Notes: generated from the letters alone by a model not told the origin. Positions 34,646-43,800 are shown, counted from the stretch's first letter. The stretch is 64,000 nucleotides of DNA from Litoreibacter meonggei (GCF_003663885.1 NZ_RCCE01000006.1:186001-250000), one strand, 5' to 3'. Numbers and translations are program-made.

Positions 34646-36898
34646 ATGAGCCAAGCTGGAAAAATCGCTCGCCGCACGTTTTTGATCGGATCCGCGACCA
34701 TCGTAGGTGGGGTGGCCTTCGGCACTTACCTAGCGAAACGCGCTATACCAAACCCCCTCCTGCAAGACCTCGCAGATGGCGAGGCCGCTATTACGCCTTA
34801 CGTCAAGATTGAGGCAAACGGGATCACGCTTATCACGCCTCGCGCTGATAAGGGCCAAGGCTCTTACTCAATACAAGCGAGCCTGATCGCAGAGGAGTTA
34901 GACATTGATCCGGTAACAGCAACCATCAGCCCCGGCATGCCTGGTCCCGCTTACTTCAACAGCGCGGTTCTACAGGAAGGTGTGCCCTTTCCAGCTTATG
35001 ATCAGGGGGCCGTCGCCGAAACGATGCGCAGTTTCATGGCCGTGCCCGCCAAGATTTTTCAGATGCAGGTAACGGGTGGATCATCCACAGTACCTGATAG
35101 CTACATCAAACTGAGAATGGCGGGGGCCGTTGCTCGCGAAACGCTCAAAGAGGCTGCCGCCCAGCGCGCGGGTGTCTCTCGCACTGAGCTTAAGACCGAC
35201 GCCGGACGGGTGATCCTGCCGGACGGCACTCAAATCTCCTACGTCGATCTTGCGGCCGACGCAGCAACGATTGATCCGATCACGGATGTCACACTCCGCG
35301 ATCCCAGTGAATGGCGTCTCTTGGGCAAGGTGAATGCCAAACGCCTTGATATGGTCGCTAAGTGCACAGGCACCGAGATCTATGGCATCGACTACGCAGT
35401 CGAGGGCATGGTCTACGCCTCCGTCCGCGCGAACCCCGGGATCGGGGGCGATTTACTTAGCTTCAATGCCTCTGCCGCTGAGGCCATGCGCGGGGTTCAA
35501 AAAATTGTGCCAATCAAACATGGCGTGGGCGTCATCGCAGATAATACATGGCGCGCGTTTCAAGCGGTCAACGCAATCGAGTGCGAGTGGAGCGCTGGCC
35601 CCTATCCCGCAAGCTCGATTGAGATGTTCGATATCCTCGAGAAAGCCGTCGACAATGAAGACATGTACGACCACCGACAGCGCGATGAAGGCGACGTAAG
35701 CGGCGCGCTCGAACGGGGCGAAGTAATCGAAGCCACCTACCGCATCCCCTATTTGGCCCACGCACCGCTGGAGCCCATGAACGCGATTGCGCGCGTTACC
35801 AATACCGCGTGCGAAATTTGGACCGGCACGCAAATTCCACTTTTCATCCGCAACAAAGCCGCGCAACTCACCGGCCTCGATGAGGAGCAAGTCTTTGTCT
35901 ACGTTCAGCCCATGGGCGGCAGTTTCGGTCACAAGCTGGAAATGACCCATGTAGAGCAAGCCGTCGAGCTGGCCATGGCAGTCAAAGGCACACCCGTGAA
36001 AATGACGTGGTCGCGCGAGGAGGATATGACGCACGACTACCCTCGCCCCGCCGCCGTCTCGCGCGGACGTGGCAAGGTCGCAGACGGAAAAGTTGATACA
36101 TTCGATCTCTCGGTCAGCCAATCCGCGTTGACGCCCAATTGGTTTGGACGCTTAACAGGGACGACCATCCCCGGCCCAGATGCGACGATTACCACTGGGT
36201 CATGGGATCAACCTTTCGATATTCCGAACTACCGCGTCACGGGTTACCGCGCGCCGGACATGGTACCTGTCTCATCATGGCGCTCGGTCGGAGCGTCAGG
36301 CAACGGGTTCTTCCATGACTGCTTCCTTGACGAGCTGATCCACGCAGCAGGCGTGGATCCGTTGGCCGAACGCATCCGGCTATGCCTAGATGACGCATCG
36401 CGCAAGGTATTGGAAACCGTCGGCGACATGTCTAGGTGGGATGGATCAACTCCAGGAGAAAACCGAGGCCGAGGCGTTGCGTTTTGCATGTCGTTCGGGG
36501 TGCCCGTCGCACAAGTGATTGAAGTCACGAAAACTGACGCAGGCATCAAAATCGACAAGGTTTTTTGCGTAGTCGATAGCGGACCAGTGCTTGATCCCAC
36601 AAACTTTGAAGCACAGGTTTTCGGCGGCGTTATCTTCGGCCTCGGCCACGCTATGAATGCTGAGCTGACTTACGAGAACCACGCGCCACAGCAGGACAAC
36701 TTTCACGCCTACGAGGGCATGCGCTTGTATCAAACACCAGTTATCGAAGTGAAAGCACTGTCCAACGCGTCTAAAATCAGGGGCATAGGCGAACCCGGCG
36801 TGCCACCTGCCGCCCCTGCCCTGGCCAATGCCATATTCGCTGCAACTGGCCAGCGTATCCGTGAGTTACCGCTGAACAAGCATATCAACTTCGTTTGA
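34646..36898 (+). CDS. Molybdopterin-binding large subunit (isoquinoline 1-oxidoreductase beta type)
   Basis: This 750-residue molybdenum hydroxylase starts with a twin-arginine signal (ARRTFLIGSATIVGG), as in IorB-type enzymes that work on the periplasmic side. Core motifs are HAPLEPMNAIA, YVQPMGGSFGHKLE, SWRSVGASGNGFFHDCFLDEL and a late GIGEPGVPPAAPALANAI with the catalytic Glu. The substrate is an aldehyde or N-heterocycle and cannot be named from sequence. No c-type cytochrome subunit or XdhC-type maturation factor is seen in the neighbouring genes. Confidence 0.88.
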   Translation: MSQAGKIARRTFLIGSATIVGGVAFGTYLAKRAIPNPLLQDLADGEAAITPYVKIEANGITLITPRADKGQGSYSIQASLIAEELDIDPVTATISPGMPGPAYFNSAVLQEGVPFPAYDQGAVAETMRSFMAVPAKIFQMQVTGGSSTVPDSYIKLRMAGAVARETLKEAAAQRAGVSRTELKTDAGRVILPDGTQISYVDLAADAATIDPITDVTLRDPSEWRLLGKVNAKRLDMVAKCTGTEIYGIDYAVEGMVYASVRANPGIGGDLLSFNASAAEAMRGVQKIVPIKHGVGVIADNTWRAFQAVNAIECEWSAGPYPASSIEMFDILEKAVDNEDMYDHRQRDEGDVSGALERGEVIEATYRIPYLAHAPLEPMNAIARVTNTACEIWTGTQIPLFIRNKAAQLTGLDEEQVFVYVQPMGGSFGHKLEMTHVEQAVELAMAVKGTPVKMTWSREEDMTHDYPRPAAVSRGRGKVADGKVDTFDLSVSQSALTPNWFGRLTGTTIPGPDATITTGSWDQPFDIPNYRVTGYRAPDMVPVSSWRSVGASGNGFFHDCFLDELIHAAGVDPLAERIRLCLDDASRKVLETVGDMSRWDGSTPGENRGRGVAFCMSFGVPVAQVIEVTKTDAGIKIDKVFCVVDSGPVLDPTNFEAQVFGGVIFGLGHAMNAELTYENHAPQQDNFHAYEGMRLYQTPVIEVKALSNASKIRGIGEPGVPPAAPALANAIFAATGQRIRELPLNKHINFV

Positions 36899-36942
36899 GG
36901 TTCAGACGGCCATTACTTTGGCTGCGGAGGCCACCAGGCATC

Positions 36943-37791
36943 TTAGGTTGGAAGCGTTAGGGACGTGGTGAGTACAGCTGTCGTGGCAAGGATCAGCAAC
37001 ACAATGATCCATTCGAATGTGATCGCCTTGGCAAGTTTGCGCGCCGCGCTTTCATCCCCAGCCTGCAAGCCCGGGACAAAGCGCAGTTTGTTCAAAGCAG
37101 CCAAAGCCAGAAGTATCCCCACAAGCGTCAGCTTGATTATTATCGCCTGACCGTAAGCCGCTCCAAATAATGCCGAGACGGAACCAACCAGAACATAGCC
37201 CATATACACGCCAGCGACGATCAGGATCGGAACCGCTACTGAGGCGATCTGCCCGAACCGATGCCCAACAGACGCTGCGACATCAGCCGTTTCACGGGAC
37301 CTCGCCAGCCTTCTAAGCGGCATCAGGATACCTATCCAAAACGCAGCGACTAACAAGTGCAACATCAGCGCTAGGTCAAGCAGCAACGCGTTCTGGCCCG
37401 CGACGTGCCCAATGTGGTTGAACGACCATATTGCCAAAACACCACCATTAGCTGATCCCACCAGCCCGATCCGCCCAGCGAAAAGCCCCGCAATCAGTAG
37501 GCCCAGCCCCGCCATTCGATACATCAACGCCGTGCCGGATGGGGTTTGCCAAAGCAGACCCAGCATTTCTGGGTCACTCAAACCCGACGCATCCCCGGTC
37601 AACATTGCCCCTTGAAGAAAGAATGACATCAAGGCTGAGACCAGCCCGATACAAGCAAAACCGCACGCAACGCCGCGATACCTAACTAGCCGGAAGATCA
37701 CGGCGGTGAAAACCGTTCCCGCCGCCGTGAATATCCCAAGATAGAGCCCGAACTTTGCAACGATTGCAGCGATCCCCCAAAGGTCGGGCAT
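36943..37791 (-). CDS. CopD-family copper resistance/uptake membrane protein
   Basis: This 282-residue membrane protein with about eight helices resembles the CopD domain: an N-terminal helix near FTAAGTVFTAVIF, SFNHIGHVAG in the middle, LMLHLLVAAFWIGILMPL, and LNKLRFVPGL near the end. CopD proteins move copper across the inner membrane, usually with CopC. The copC-like gene lies 3 bases upstream, so the two are one unit. Histidines in the HIGH and LHLL segments are candidate copper ligands. Confidence 0.82.
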   Translation of the reverse strand: MPDLWGIAAIVAKFGLYLGIFTAAGTVFTAVIFRLVRYRGVACGFACIGLVSALMSFFLQGAMLTGDASGLSDPEMLGLLWQTPSGTALMYRMAGLGLLIAGLFAGRIGLVGSANGGVLAIWSFNHIGHVAGQNALLLDLALMLHLLVAAFWIGILMPLRRLARSRETADVAASVGHRFGQIASVAVPILIVAGVYMGYVLVGSVSALFGAAYGQAIIIKLTLVGILLALAALNKLRFVPGLQAGDESAARKLAKAITFEWIIVLLILATTAVLTTSLTLPT

Positions 37792-37794
37792 CCG

Positions 37795-38136
37795 CTATTT
37801 AACCGTAAAGACGAAGCTGCCGTTCAAGGCATGGCCATCCTCGCCAAGTCCCCGCCATTCAATAATGTAATCGCCACGCTCCACCCCATTAAACGGCAGC
37901 AGGAAATCGGTCGCAAATTTGGTTTGGGAGCTAATTTCCACTTTCATGGGATCCCCATTCTCATGCGCAGAAGTAACCCGCGTCAGCCGAATGTTATTTT
38001 TGAAGATCAGCGCGATCTCGGTAGGTATTTCCGCAAGGGTGGCTTCGTTGGCGGGCGTCGTTGCCATTAGCGGCGAATGTGCAGAGGCGACCACAGCCCA
38101 GATGCTTACAAGCCCGGCAAGTAGAATGGCTTTCAT
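37795..38136 (-). CDS. CopC-family periplasmic copper-binding protein
   Basis: From the start at 38136 the protein has 113 residues: a signal peptide (MKAILLAGLVSIWAVVASA) and a small beta-barrel beginning HSPLMATTPANEATL, where the N-terminal His is the classic copper(II) ligand. DGHALNGSFVFTVK closes the domain. AGGA lies 8 bases before this ATG. A longer frame to 38355 has no signal-peptide-like start and is rejected. It is co-transcribed with the CopD gene. Confidence 0.85.
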   Translation of the reverse strand: MKAILLAGLVSIWAVVASAHSPLMATTPANEATLAEIPTEIALIFKNNIRLTRVTSAHENGDPMKVEISSQTKFATDFLLPFNGVERGDYIIEWRGLGEDGHALNGSFVFTVK

Positions 38137-38515
38137 ATGTCGTATCCTATTCTCGCTGCAAGTTGATACCATTGGCACGTTGAAACTCTTGGACATAGCC
38201 CATGATGATAACAGAATCCGCATGGTTATAAACATCCAAGTCGTGATCTTACTTGCTACACCTTCCACTTGGTGGAGGGTCAACGACGACATTCTCACAG
38301 CTGCGTGAATAACTGGGTAAGCATGCGCGTCGAGCGACCGAGTCAGGTTCCTCAATCCGTGCGACCGGTCGTGATCAGCATCGACAACGTCCGCGGTTCT
38401 GCAAGTCCAGCGCAGTTAAGAAATGCACTCACTTATTCTAACGGCGCCAACGGACGCGGCCGGGCTACGCTCTTAAACTCTCGGCCCAGAACTCTGATCA
38501 AAGTGATGAGCCGGT
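38137..38515. other. Intergenic stretch without a recognisable gene
   Basis: No convincing gene was found between copC and the binding-protein relic. Short frames on both strands lack ribosome sites and family marks. CGACCGGTCG at 38362-38371 is a 10-base palindrome sharing the ACCGGT core of the inositol operators and could be a weak site. Confidence 0.4.
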
Positions 38516-38671
38516 TCACTGTGGTGCCGGGTTGGCCTCTTCGAGCTTTAACGTCAGCGTTTGCATTTCGATCATGGGACCGTTGTTCACGGTTGCAATT
38601 GTCAATTCACCTGCCGTAACGGCAGAGCCACCTGCAACGCAAAGCGCCAAACATCGGCGCAATCGCTCGCG
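38516..38671 (-). pseudogene. Relic of a sugar ABC transporter binding-protein gene (N-terminus only)
   Basis: A minus-strand frame reads RLRRCLALCVAGGSAVTA (signal peptide) and then GELTIATVNNGPMIEMQTL, followed by KLEEANP and a stop after three more codons. 'LTIATVNNGxMIxMQ' is the mature start of SmoE-type sorbitol/mannitol binding proteins, which should run for about 400 further residues. Nothing similar follows in other frames. The gene was evidently cut and deleted. It once pointed away from the inositol operon, with the LacI-type operator between the two. Confidence 0.6.
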
Positions 38672-38717
38672 ACCGGTTAACTTCCATTCCAACTCAGCGG
38701 TGCAGGTTCTGACATCA

Positions 38718-38731
38718 TGCAACCGGTTGCA
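38718..38731. promoter_or_regulatory. LacI-family operator in front of the inositol transport operon
   Basis: TGCAACCGGTTGCA is a perfect 14-base palindrome with the central CG typical of LacI-family sites. It lies 35 bases before the first gene of the plus-strand operon, which also encodes a LacI regulator. The same core recurs at 47001-47016 before the iol catabolic genes. Two perfect copies at the two ends of one pathway make regulation by the 42784-43785 protein likely. Confidence 0.8.
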
Positions 38732-38766
38732 AAAATTCCCAACCACTCTAAAGTGATCCTCGAATC

Positions 38767-39606
38767 ATGGAGGAATATCTCAAAGCAATGCCACCGATGT
38801 GTCTCAATCATATGACAATGCCCGCGTCATCCACCGTTGAGGTTTTGGACGCCGCTAAGTCGTTGGGATGCGTAGGCGTAGAGCTGCGCAACGACCTTGC
38901 ATCCGAGATTTTTGATGGACGAAGCCCTGCAGAAATACGCGACGAAGCCTGCGTTCGGGGCCTCAGTATTTTTGTATTAGCCGAAGTTTACGCCTTTAAT
39001 GATAACACCACTCAAACACGGAATGCGGCGCTAAGCCTTGCGCGCGCCGCCCAGGAATGTGGAGCAGAGGCGATTGCTTTGATCCCTCGCGTGGCAGAGA
39101 TGCCAATTGATCGTGCAATGCAACGCGCCTTGCTCCGTGACGCTTTGAATGCGCTTAGGCCGATGTTGGAAGATAACGGTATCACCGCACTGATAGAGCC
39201 GCTGGGCTTTTCCAATAGCAGCCTGCGCCAAAAGGGTGATGCGATGGCCGTGCTGGAGGATATGGGGCGTCCAGATTGCTTTGCCCTGATCCACGATACA
39301 TTTCATCACGCCCTGTCCGGAGAGGCTGCGTATTTCGCGGACGCGACCAGAATGGTTCATATTTCTGGCGTCGCTGATCCGACCGTCGCAACCCGCAACA
39401 TGATCGATGCACATCGCGGGCTAATCGATAGCAATGATCGTCTGGGCAGCATTGATCAGATTTCACATTTGCGAAGACAGGGCTACTCGGGCCCGCTTTC
39501 GTTCGAGGCATTTGCACCAGATGTGCATGAATTGATCGATCCGACATCTGCATTGTCGGCATCAACAGCTTTCATAACTTCGAATGTGGCCGAACTGGCG
39601 GCGTAG
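38767..39606 (+). CDS. TIM-barrel sugar isomerase, IolI-like
   Basis: This 279-residue AP-endonuclease-2 type TIM barrel has the metal ligands of IolI-like enzymes in order: LIEPLG (Glu), IHDTFHH (Asp, His) and SFEAFA (Glu). IolI interconverts inosose isomers (2-keto-myo-inositol), needed for D-chiro- or scyllo-forms. The start is uncertain: ATG 38767 has no ribosome site, whereas GGAGGA just inside it could serve ATG 38785 or 38794, and relatives begin near the latter (CLNHMT). It is first in the inositol transport operon. Confidence 0.65.
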   Translation: MEEYLKAMPPMCLNHMTMPASSTVEVLDAAKSLGCVGVELRNDLASEIFDGRSPAEIRDEACVRGLSIFVLAEVYAFNDNTTQTRNAALSLARAAQECGAEAIALIPRVAEMPIDRAMQRALLRDALNALRPMLEDNGITALIEPLGFSNSSLRQKGDAMAVLEDMGRPDCFALIHDTFHHALSGEAAYFADATRMVHISGVADPTVATRNMIDAHRGLIDSNDRLGSIDQISHLRRQGYSGPLSFEAFAPDVHELIDPTSALSASTAFITSNVAELAA

Positions 39607-39684
39607 AAGGATGAAGTAAACGCCCTTTCTTGGGGCCCCGGCATTAATGAACCGTGCGCCGGGCACGATTTTGGGAGGAAACCA

Positions 39685-40623
39685 ATGAAAAAGTTCGTTT
39701 TGGCCGCTGGCCTGACAGCACTGATGAGCACAGGTGCGTTCGCACAGCAAATCGGTGTTTCGGTTGCTCGTTTCGACGACAACGGGTTGACCGTAATGCG
39801 CAACGGTATGGCAGCACACGAGGCCAAGCTTGACGGTGTGAGCCTGCAAGTTGAAGACGCGACAGACGACGTGGCGAAGCAACTTGACCAGATCAACAAC
39901 TTCATCGCATCTGGCGTCGATGCGATCATCGTGAACGCCGTTGATACCAACGCGACCGAGGCCATGTCAGCCGCTGCCGCATCTGCTGGCGTTCCACTAG
40001 TTTACGTCAACCGTCAACCAATCAACATGGCCACGCTGCCCGATGGACAAGCGTTTGTAGCATCCAACGAGATTGAGTCTGGCACGTTGGCCGCATTCCG
40101 CATGTGCCAAGATCTGCGCGCACAAGGTAAGTCTGGTGGTGCAAGGGCGTACATGCTGATGGGACAGCTGTCCAACCAAGCTGCCGTTCAACGGTCGAAA
40201 GACTTCGAAGACGTTATCGGAATGGACATGTGTAACTTCATCACGTTGATCGACAAGCAAACCGCTGAATGGTCGCGCGATAAAGCCCAAGACCTCATGA
40301 CCAACTGGATTTCATCGGGCGAGCCGTTTGACGCTGTTTTCGGCAACAACGATGAAATGGCGATTGGTGCAATCCAAGCGATGAAGGCCGCTGGCATCTC
40401 CATGGACGACGTGGTCGTCGGAGGGGTTGACGCAACATCCGATGCACTGGTGTCCATGCAGGCAGGCGAGATGGATGTAACCGTGTTCCAAGACCTCGCA
40501 GGTCAGGGTGCAGGTTCCATCGATACTGCTATCGCTCTGATCAATGGCGAAGACGTCGATAAGGCTGTCTTCATTCCGTTCAAGCTGGTCACACCAGAGA
40601 ACATCGGTGAATTCCTACCGTAA
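39685..40623 (+). CDS. Inositol/sugar-binding protein of an ABC transporter
   Basis: This 312-residue type I periplasmic binding protein (ribose-binding family) has a signal peptide (MKKFVLAAGLTALMSTGAFA). Marks are QLDQINNFIASGVDAIIVNAVDT, GVPLVYVNRQP and FGNNDEMAIGAIQAMKAAG. The Arg in VNRQP and the NNDE segment are usual ligand contacts. By context it corresponds to the inositol-binding protein IbpA. A GGGAGGAAA site precedes the start, and a strong hairpin follows the gene. Confidence 0.88.
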   Translation: MKKFVLAAGLTALMSTGAFAQQIGVSVARFDDNGLTVMRNGMAAHEAKLDGVSLQVEDATDDVAKQLDQINNFIASGVDAIIVNAVDTNATEAMSAAAASAGVPLVYVNRQPINMATLPDGQAFVASNEIESGTLAAFRMCQDLRAQGKSGGARAYMLMGQLSNQAAVQRSKDFEDVIGMDMCNFITLIDKQTAEWSRDKAQDLMTNWISSGEPFDAVFGNNDEMAIGAIQAMKAAGISMDDVVVGGVDATSDALVSMQAGEMDVTVFQDLAGQGAGSIDTAIALINGEDVDKAVFIPFKLVTPENIGEFLP

Positions 40624-40642
40624 GCCGGCAAATTTATACACG

Positions 40643-40672
40643 CCGGGGCGCGCGCATTTTGCTGCGCCCCGG
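40643..40672 (+). terminator. Stem-loop after the binding-protein gene
   Basis: A perfect 9-base stem (CCGGGGCGC with GCGCCCCGG) with a 12-base loop lies 20 bases after the binding-protein stop and 41 bases before the permease start. No T-run follows. Such hairpins after binding-protein genes usually protect the upstream mRNA or cause partial termination, giving more binding protein than permease. Confidence 0.55.
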
Positions 40673-40712
40673 TACATTACTTCTTAATTGACGCATCGGG
40701 GGAGCTGAAACG

Positions 40713-41786
40713 ATGTCAGATACAAGTCAAGGCACAGGCGGCCTGACCTTCGACAAATCCAAGCGGCAATGGCCGAACGAGCTAAACGTTCTGGCAGCCC
40801 TCATTCTCATCGTCATAATCTTTGAAATTCTAGGCGCAGTCTTTGTCGGACAAAGCCTATTGTTCGACACCAACGATCGCTTCGACAGCATTTTCAACGA
40901 AGCACGTTTGCGCATCATCATTATTCAGGTGGCCATCGTTGGCATCATCGCTCTGGGTGTAACGCAGGTGATTATCACCGCGGGCATCGACCTGTCGTCC
41001 GGCTCCGTGCTTGGAGCCACGGCTATGATTGCCATGAGCTTCGCGCAGGTTGCTGAAGTGAACGGTGCCCCAAACCCAAAGGCGATCTTTGGTCCGGCAT
41101 TCCTTGACCTACCCGTCATTGTTCCGGTGATGGTCGGCCTTGGTTGCGGGATTATCGCGGGCATAATTAACGGCATCCTAGTCGCCTATTCACGCATTCC
41201 GCCTTTCATTGCCACATTGGGCATGATGCTTTTCGCGCGTGGCGTGGCGCAGTGGTGGTCCTCGGGCAACCCAGTGTCGTTTCCAACAGAAGCATATGCC
41301 GTGATCGGCGCGGGTATGAATCCTGTGATTATCTTCCTTGCCCTTGCGCTGCTTTTTCACCTCGTGATGAATTACACCCTCTACGGCAAGCACACGTTTG
41401 CCATCGGCTCTAACGAGGCTGCAGCCCGTATGTCGGGCATAAACGTGCCGCGCCATCTGGTTTTGGTTTATGCGATTGCCGGTATGCTTGCGGGCCTCTC
41501 AGCCGTGATTTTAACGTCCAAGAACCTGACCGCGCAATCGGGCATGGGCCTGTCCTACGAGCTTGATGCAATCGCAATGGCGGTTATTGGCGGCGTATCG
41601 CTCTTTGGTGGGCGTGGCTCCATCGTCGGGACGGTGATCGGCGCGCTGATTATCGGCGTAATCACATCAGGCTTTACGTTCCTACGCCTTGGCGCATTCT
41701 ATCAAGAAATGGTGCTTGGCTGTATCATCGTGGGCGCGGTTGCGCTTGATCAGTGGCAACAAAAACGCGCTGCGGCTCGGGCTTAG
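40713..41786 (+). CDS. Inositol ABC transporter permease
   Basis: This 357-residue permease of the RbsC/XylH type has about ten helices, including TAGIDLSSGSVLGATAM (the family signature IDLSVGS), FIATLGMMLFARGVA, and SYELDAIAMAVIGGVSLFGGRGSIVGTVIGALIIGV. It corresponds to IatP in inositol systems by context. An unusually long cytoplasmic start (about 28 residues) precedes the first helix. Confidence 0.9.
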   Translation: MSDTSQGTGGLTFDKSKRQWPNELNVLAALILIVIIFEILGAVFVGQSLLFDTNDRFDSIFNEARLRIIIIQVAIVGIIALGVTQVIITAGIDLSSGSVLGATAMIAMSFAQVAEVNGAPNPKAIFGPAFLDLPVIVPVMVGLGCGIIAGIINGILVAYSRIPPFIATLGMMLFARGVAQWWSSGNPVSFPTEAYAVIGAGMNPVIIFLALALLFHLVMNYTLYGKHTFAIGSNEAAARMSGINVPRHLVLVYAIAGMLAGLSAVILTSKNLTAQSGMGLSYELDAIAMAVIGGVSLFGGRGSIVGTVIGALIIGVITSGFTFLRLGAFYQEMVLGCIIVGAVALDQWQQKRAAARA

Positions 41787-41799
41787 GGGAGATCAAGAC

Positions 41800-42573
41800 A
41801 TGTCAGACATCATTCTGGAAACCAAAGGCCTAACCAAGCACTATGGCGGCGTCCATGCGCTTGAGGACGCAGACTTTGTTCTCAAAAACGGCGAACACGT
41901 TGCCATCATGGGTGACAACGGCGCGGGGAAATCGACCTTCGTACGGCAAATCACCGGAGTTGAGCAACGCACACGCGGCACCGTGACCTTTGACGGAAAC
42001 GATGTGAATTTTGCCGGGCCTTTGGATGCGCGTGAAGCCGGGATCGAAACCGTATTCCAAACTCTAGCTTTGGCTGATGACCTTAACGTGCCGGACAACC
42101 TGTTCCTCGGACGTGAGAAGACAAAGTTCAACTTCCTCGGCCCATTTCGGGTTTTGGACTATAAGGCGATGCGTGAGGATACAATGGCTGGCCTCGAGAA
42201 GACTGGCGTGAAAATCCCCAACATCCGCAACACCATCGCCAATATGTCCGGGGGCCAACGGCAATGTGTTGCGATTGCGCGCACGGCCACATTCGCGTCC
42301 AAGCTCACCATCATGGACGAGCCAACCGCTGCTTTGGGCGTTCAAGAAACTGAGCAGGTGGAAAACATCATCCGCACCCTGAAAAAACAAGGCGAGAGTC
42401 TTATTCTGGTATCTCACAACATGCGTCAGGTGTTTGATCTGGTTGACCGGATCATCGTCTTTCGCCGAGGTCGGATCGTTGCAAACCTGAACAAGGATGA
42501 AACAGACGGCCAAGATGTCGTAGCCTACATCACAGGGGCAAAAACAGGCGCAGAGTATGAAGGGGCAGCGTGA
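41800..42573 (+). CDS. Inositol ABC transporter ATPase (single-domain)
   Basis: From the start at 41800 (GGGGAG ahead) the protein has 257 residues and a single nucleotide-binding domain: Walker A GDNGAGKS, signature MSGGQRQCVAIARTA, Walker B LTIMDEPTAALG. Sugar transporters of the RbsA type usually have two fused domains, so this is the one-domain form that acts as a homodimer. The longer frame from 41689 overlaps the permease and is rejected. Its stop overlaps the next start by 4 bases (GTGA). Confidence 0.9.
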   Translation: MSDIILETKGLTKHYGGVHALEDADFVLKNGEHVAIMGDNGAGKSTFVRQITGVEQRTRGTVTFDGNDVNFAGPLDAREAGIETVFQTLALADDLNVPDNLFLGREKTKFNFLGPFRVLDYKAMREDTMAGLEKTGVKIPNIRNTIANMSGGQRQCVAIARTATFASKLTIMDEPTAALGVQETEQVENIIRTLKKQGESLILVSHNMRQVFDLVDRIIVFRRGRIVANLNKDETDGQDVVAYITGAKTGAEYEGAA

Positions 42574-42770
42574 GAAAACTATTTGATCTGACAGACCCCT
42601 TTTTCGCACCACCTTGGATACGCGTCCTTGTCGTAGTGATAACCGCGGTTTGGGGACTGTTTGAGATGTCTGCGGGCGCACCCATGTGGGGCATCATCTT
42701 CTTGGGGATTAGCGTGGTTTGTGGATGGCGATTTGCCACCATAGATTATACTGCTGCTCCCAAAGACTAA
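42570..42770 (+). CDS. Small two-helix membrane protein in the transport operon
   Basis: This 66-residue protein has two predicted membrane helices (WIRVLVVVITAVWGLFEM and MWGIIFLGISVVCGWRF) separated by a short turn. It begins at GTG 42570, overlapping the ATPase stop, and ends 13 bases before the LacI gene. I do not know its family. The tight coupling suggests a small subunit or stabiliser of the inositol transporter. Confidence 0.7.
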   Translation: MRKLFDLTDPFFAPPWIRVLVVVITAVWGLFEMSAGAPMWGIIFLGISVVCGWRFATIDYTAAPKD

Positions 42771-42783
42771 GGGGAGCGCGGGC

Positions 42784-43785
42784 ATGGCCGTTACATTGAA
42801 AGATGTCGCCGAACTGGCTGGTGTGTCGCGCTCCGCTGTGTCGCGGACCTATACCGAAGGGGCGTCGGTATCAGTTAAAACACGAAAAAAGGTTATGAGC
42901 GCGGCGACCGCTTTGGGCTACAGCCCCAACGCGCTTGCCTCTTCTCTCACGACCGGGCGCACCAAAATGATCGGGTTGGTGTCGAACAACTTTCACAATC
43001 CGGTTTTTCTAGAGGTGTTCGACCTATTTACGCGCGGACTGCAGCAGCGCGACCTGCGTCCGCTGTTGGTCAATTTGACGGATGAAACTGACCCGGACGC
43101 CTCAATCAGAATGTTACGCCAGTATTCGGTTGACGGGGTTATTGTGGCGTCGTCGACGCTACCACCGGCATTCGCCAAAGCGTTCCGCGATGCAGGCGTT
43201 CCAGCGGTCCATTCATTTGGCAGACATTCTGCCCTACCTGATGTTGATGTTCTTGGCATCGACAACATCGCCGCAGGCAGGCTAGCGGCCCGCACATTGA
43301 TAGAACGCGGATATACTGAAGTCGGGTTCTTGGGTGGTCCCGCTGATGCGACTTCGACCCTTGATCGGGAAAAGGGGTTCTTATCAGAAGTAGCGTTGCA
43401 TAAAGGCATGTCAGCAACGACAAGTTTCGCAAACGCTTACTCCTTTGAAGCGGGCCATAGCGAGATGACGCGGCTTTTGAAATCCGATCCTGCACAAGCC
43501 TATTTCTGCGCCGATGACGTGTTATCCATTGGCGCGCTGTCTGCGTTGCAATCGGCGAGATTGCGGGTGCCAGCGGATGTGGGACTGATCGGCCTCAATG
43601 ACATGAAAATGGCCAGCTGGGCCAACATCAATTTGACGACAATTCACAATCCATTTCCGGAAATTATTGCTGCATCAATCGAACGCGTGGCGGCCTTGGT
43701 GCAAGATCAAGATATCCCGCCCCAAGCCCGTCTTTTTGATTGTTCGGTGGTTGAGCGTGGAACGCTCAGACCACGCCGAAATTAA
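42784..43785 (+). CDS. LacI-family regulator, probable inositol repressor
   Basis: This 333-residue regulator starts with a LacI helix-turn-helix (VTLKDVAELAGVSRSAVSRTYTEGA, then the hinge NALASSLTTGRTKMIGLV). A periplasmic-binding-protein-like ligand domain follows. It lies at the end of the inositol transport operon, converging with the iol dehydrogenase genes. The two TGCAACCGGTTGCA palindromes are its likely targets, with an inositol derivative as inducer. Confidence 0.88.
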   Translation: MAVTLKDVAELAGVSRSAVSRTYTEGASVSVKTRKKVMSAATALGYSPNALASSLTTGRTKMIGLVSNNFHNPVFLEVFDLFTRGLQQRDLRPLLVNLTDETDPDASIRMLRQYSVDGVIVASSTLPPAFAKAFRDAGVPAVHSFGRHSALPDVDVLGIDNIAAGRLAARTLIERGYTEVGFLGGPADATSTLDREKGFLSEVALHKGMSATTSFANAYSFEAGHSEMTRLLKSDPAQAYFCADDVLSIGALSALQSARLRVPADVGLIGLNDMKMASWANINLTTIHNPFPEIIAASIERVAALVQDQDIPPQARLFDCSVVERGTLRPRRN

Positions 43786-43800
43786 CCCAATTCACCCAAA

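Noticed and set aside
35453-36121. 222-codon minus-strand frame inside the molybdenum hydroxylase gene
   Set aside because: Antisense to strong motifs of the real gene. Composition is what codon shadows give.
38137-38355. N-terminal extension of the CopC frame
   Set aside because: The signal peptide begins at 38136 with a ribosome site. The upstream extension is hydrophilic and has no family match.
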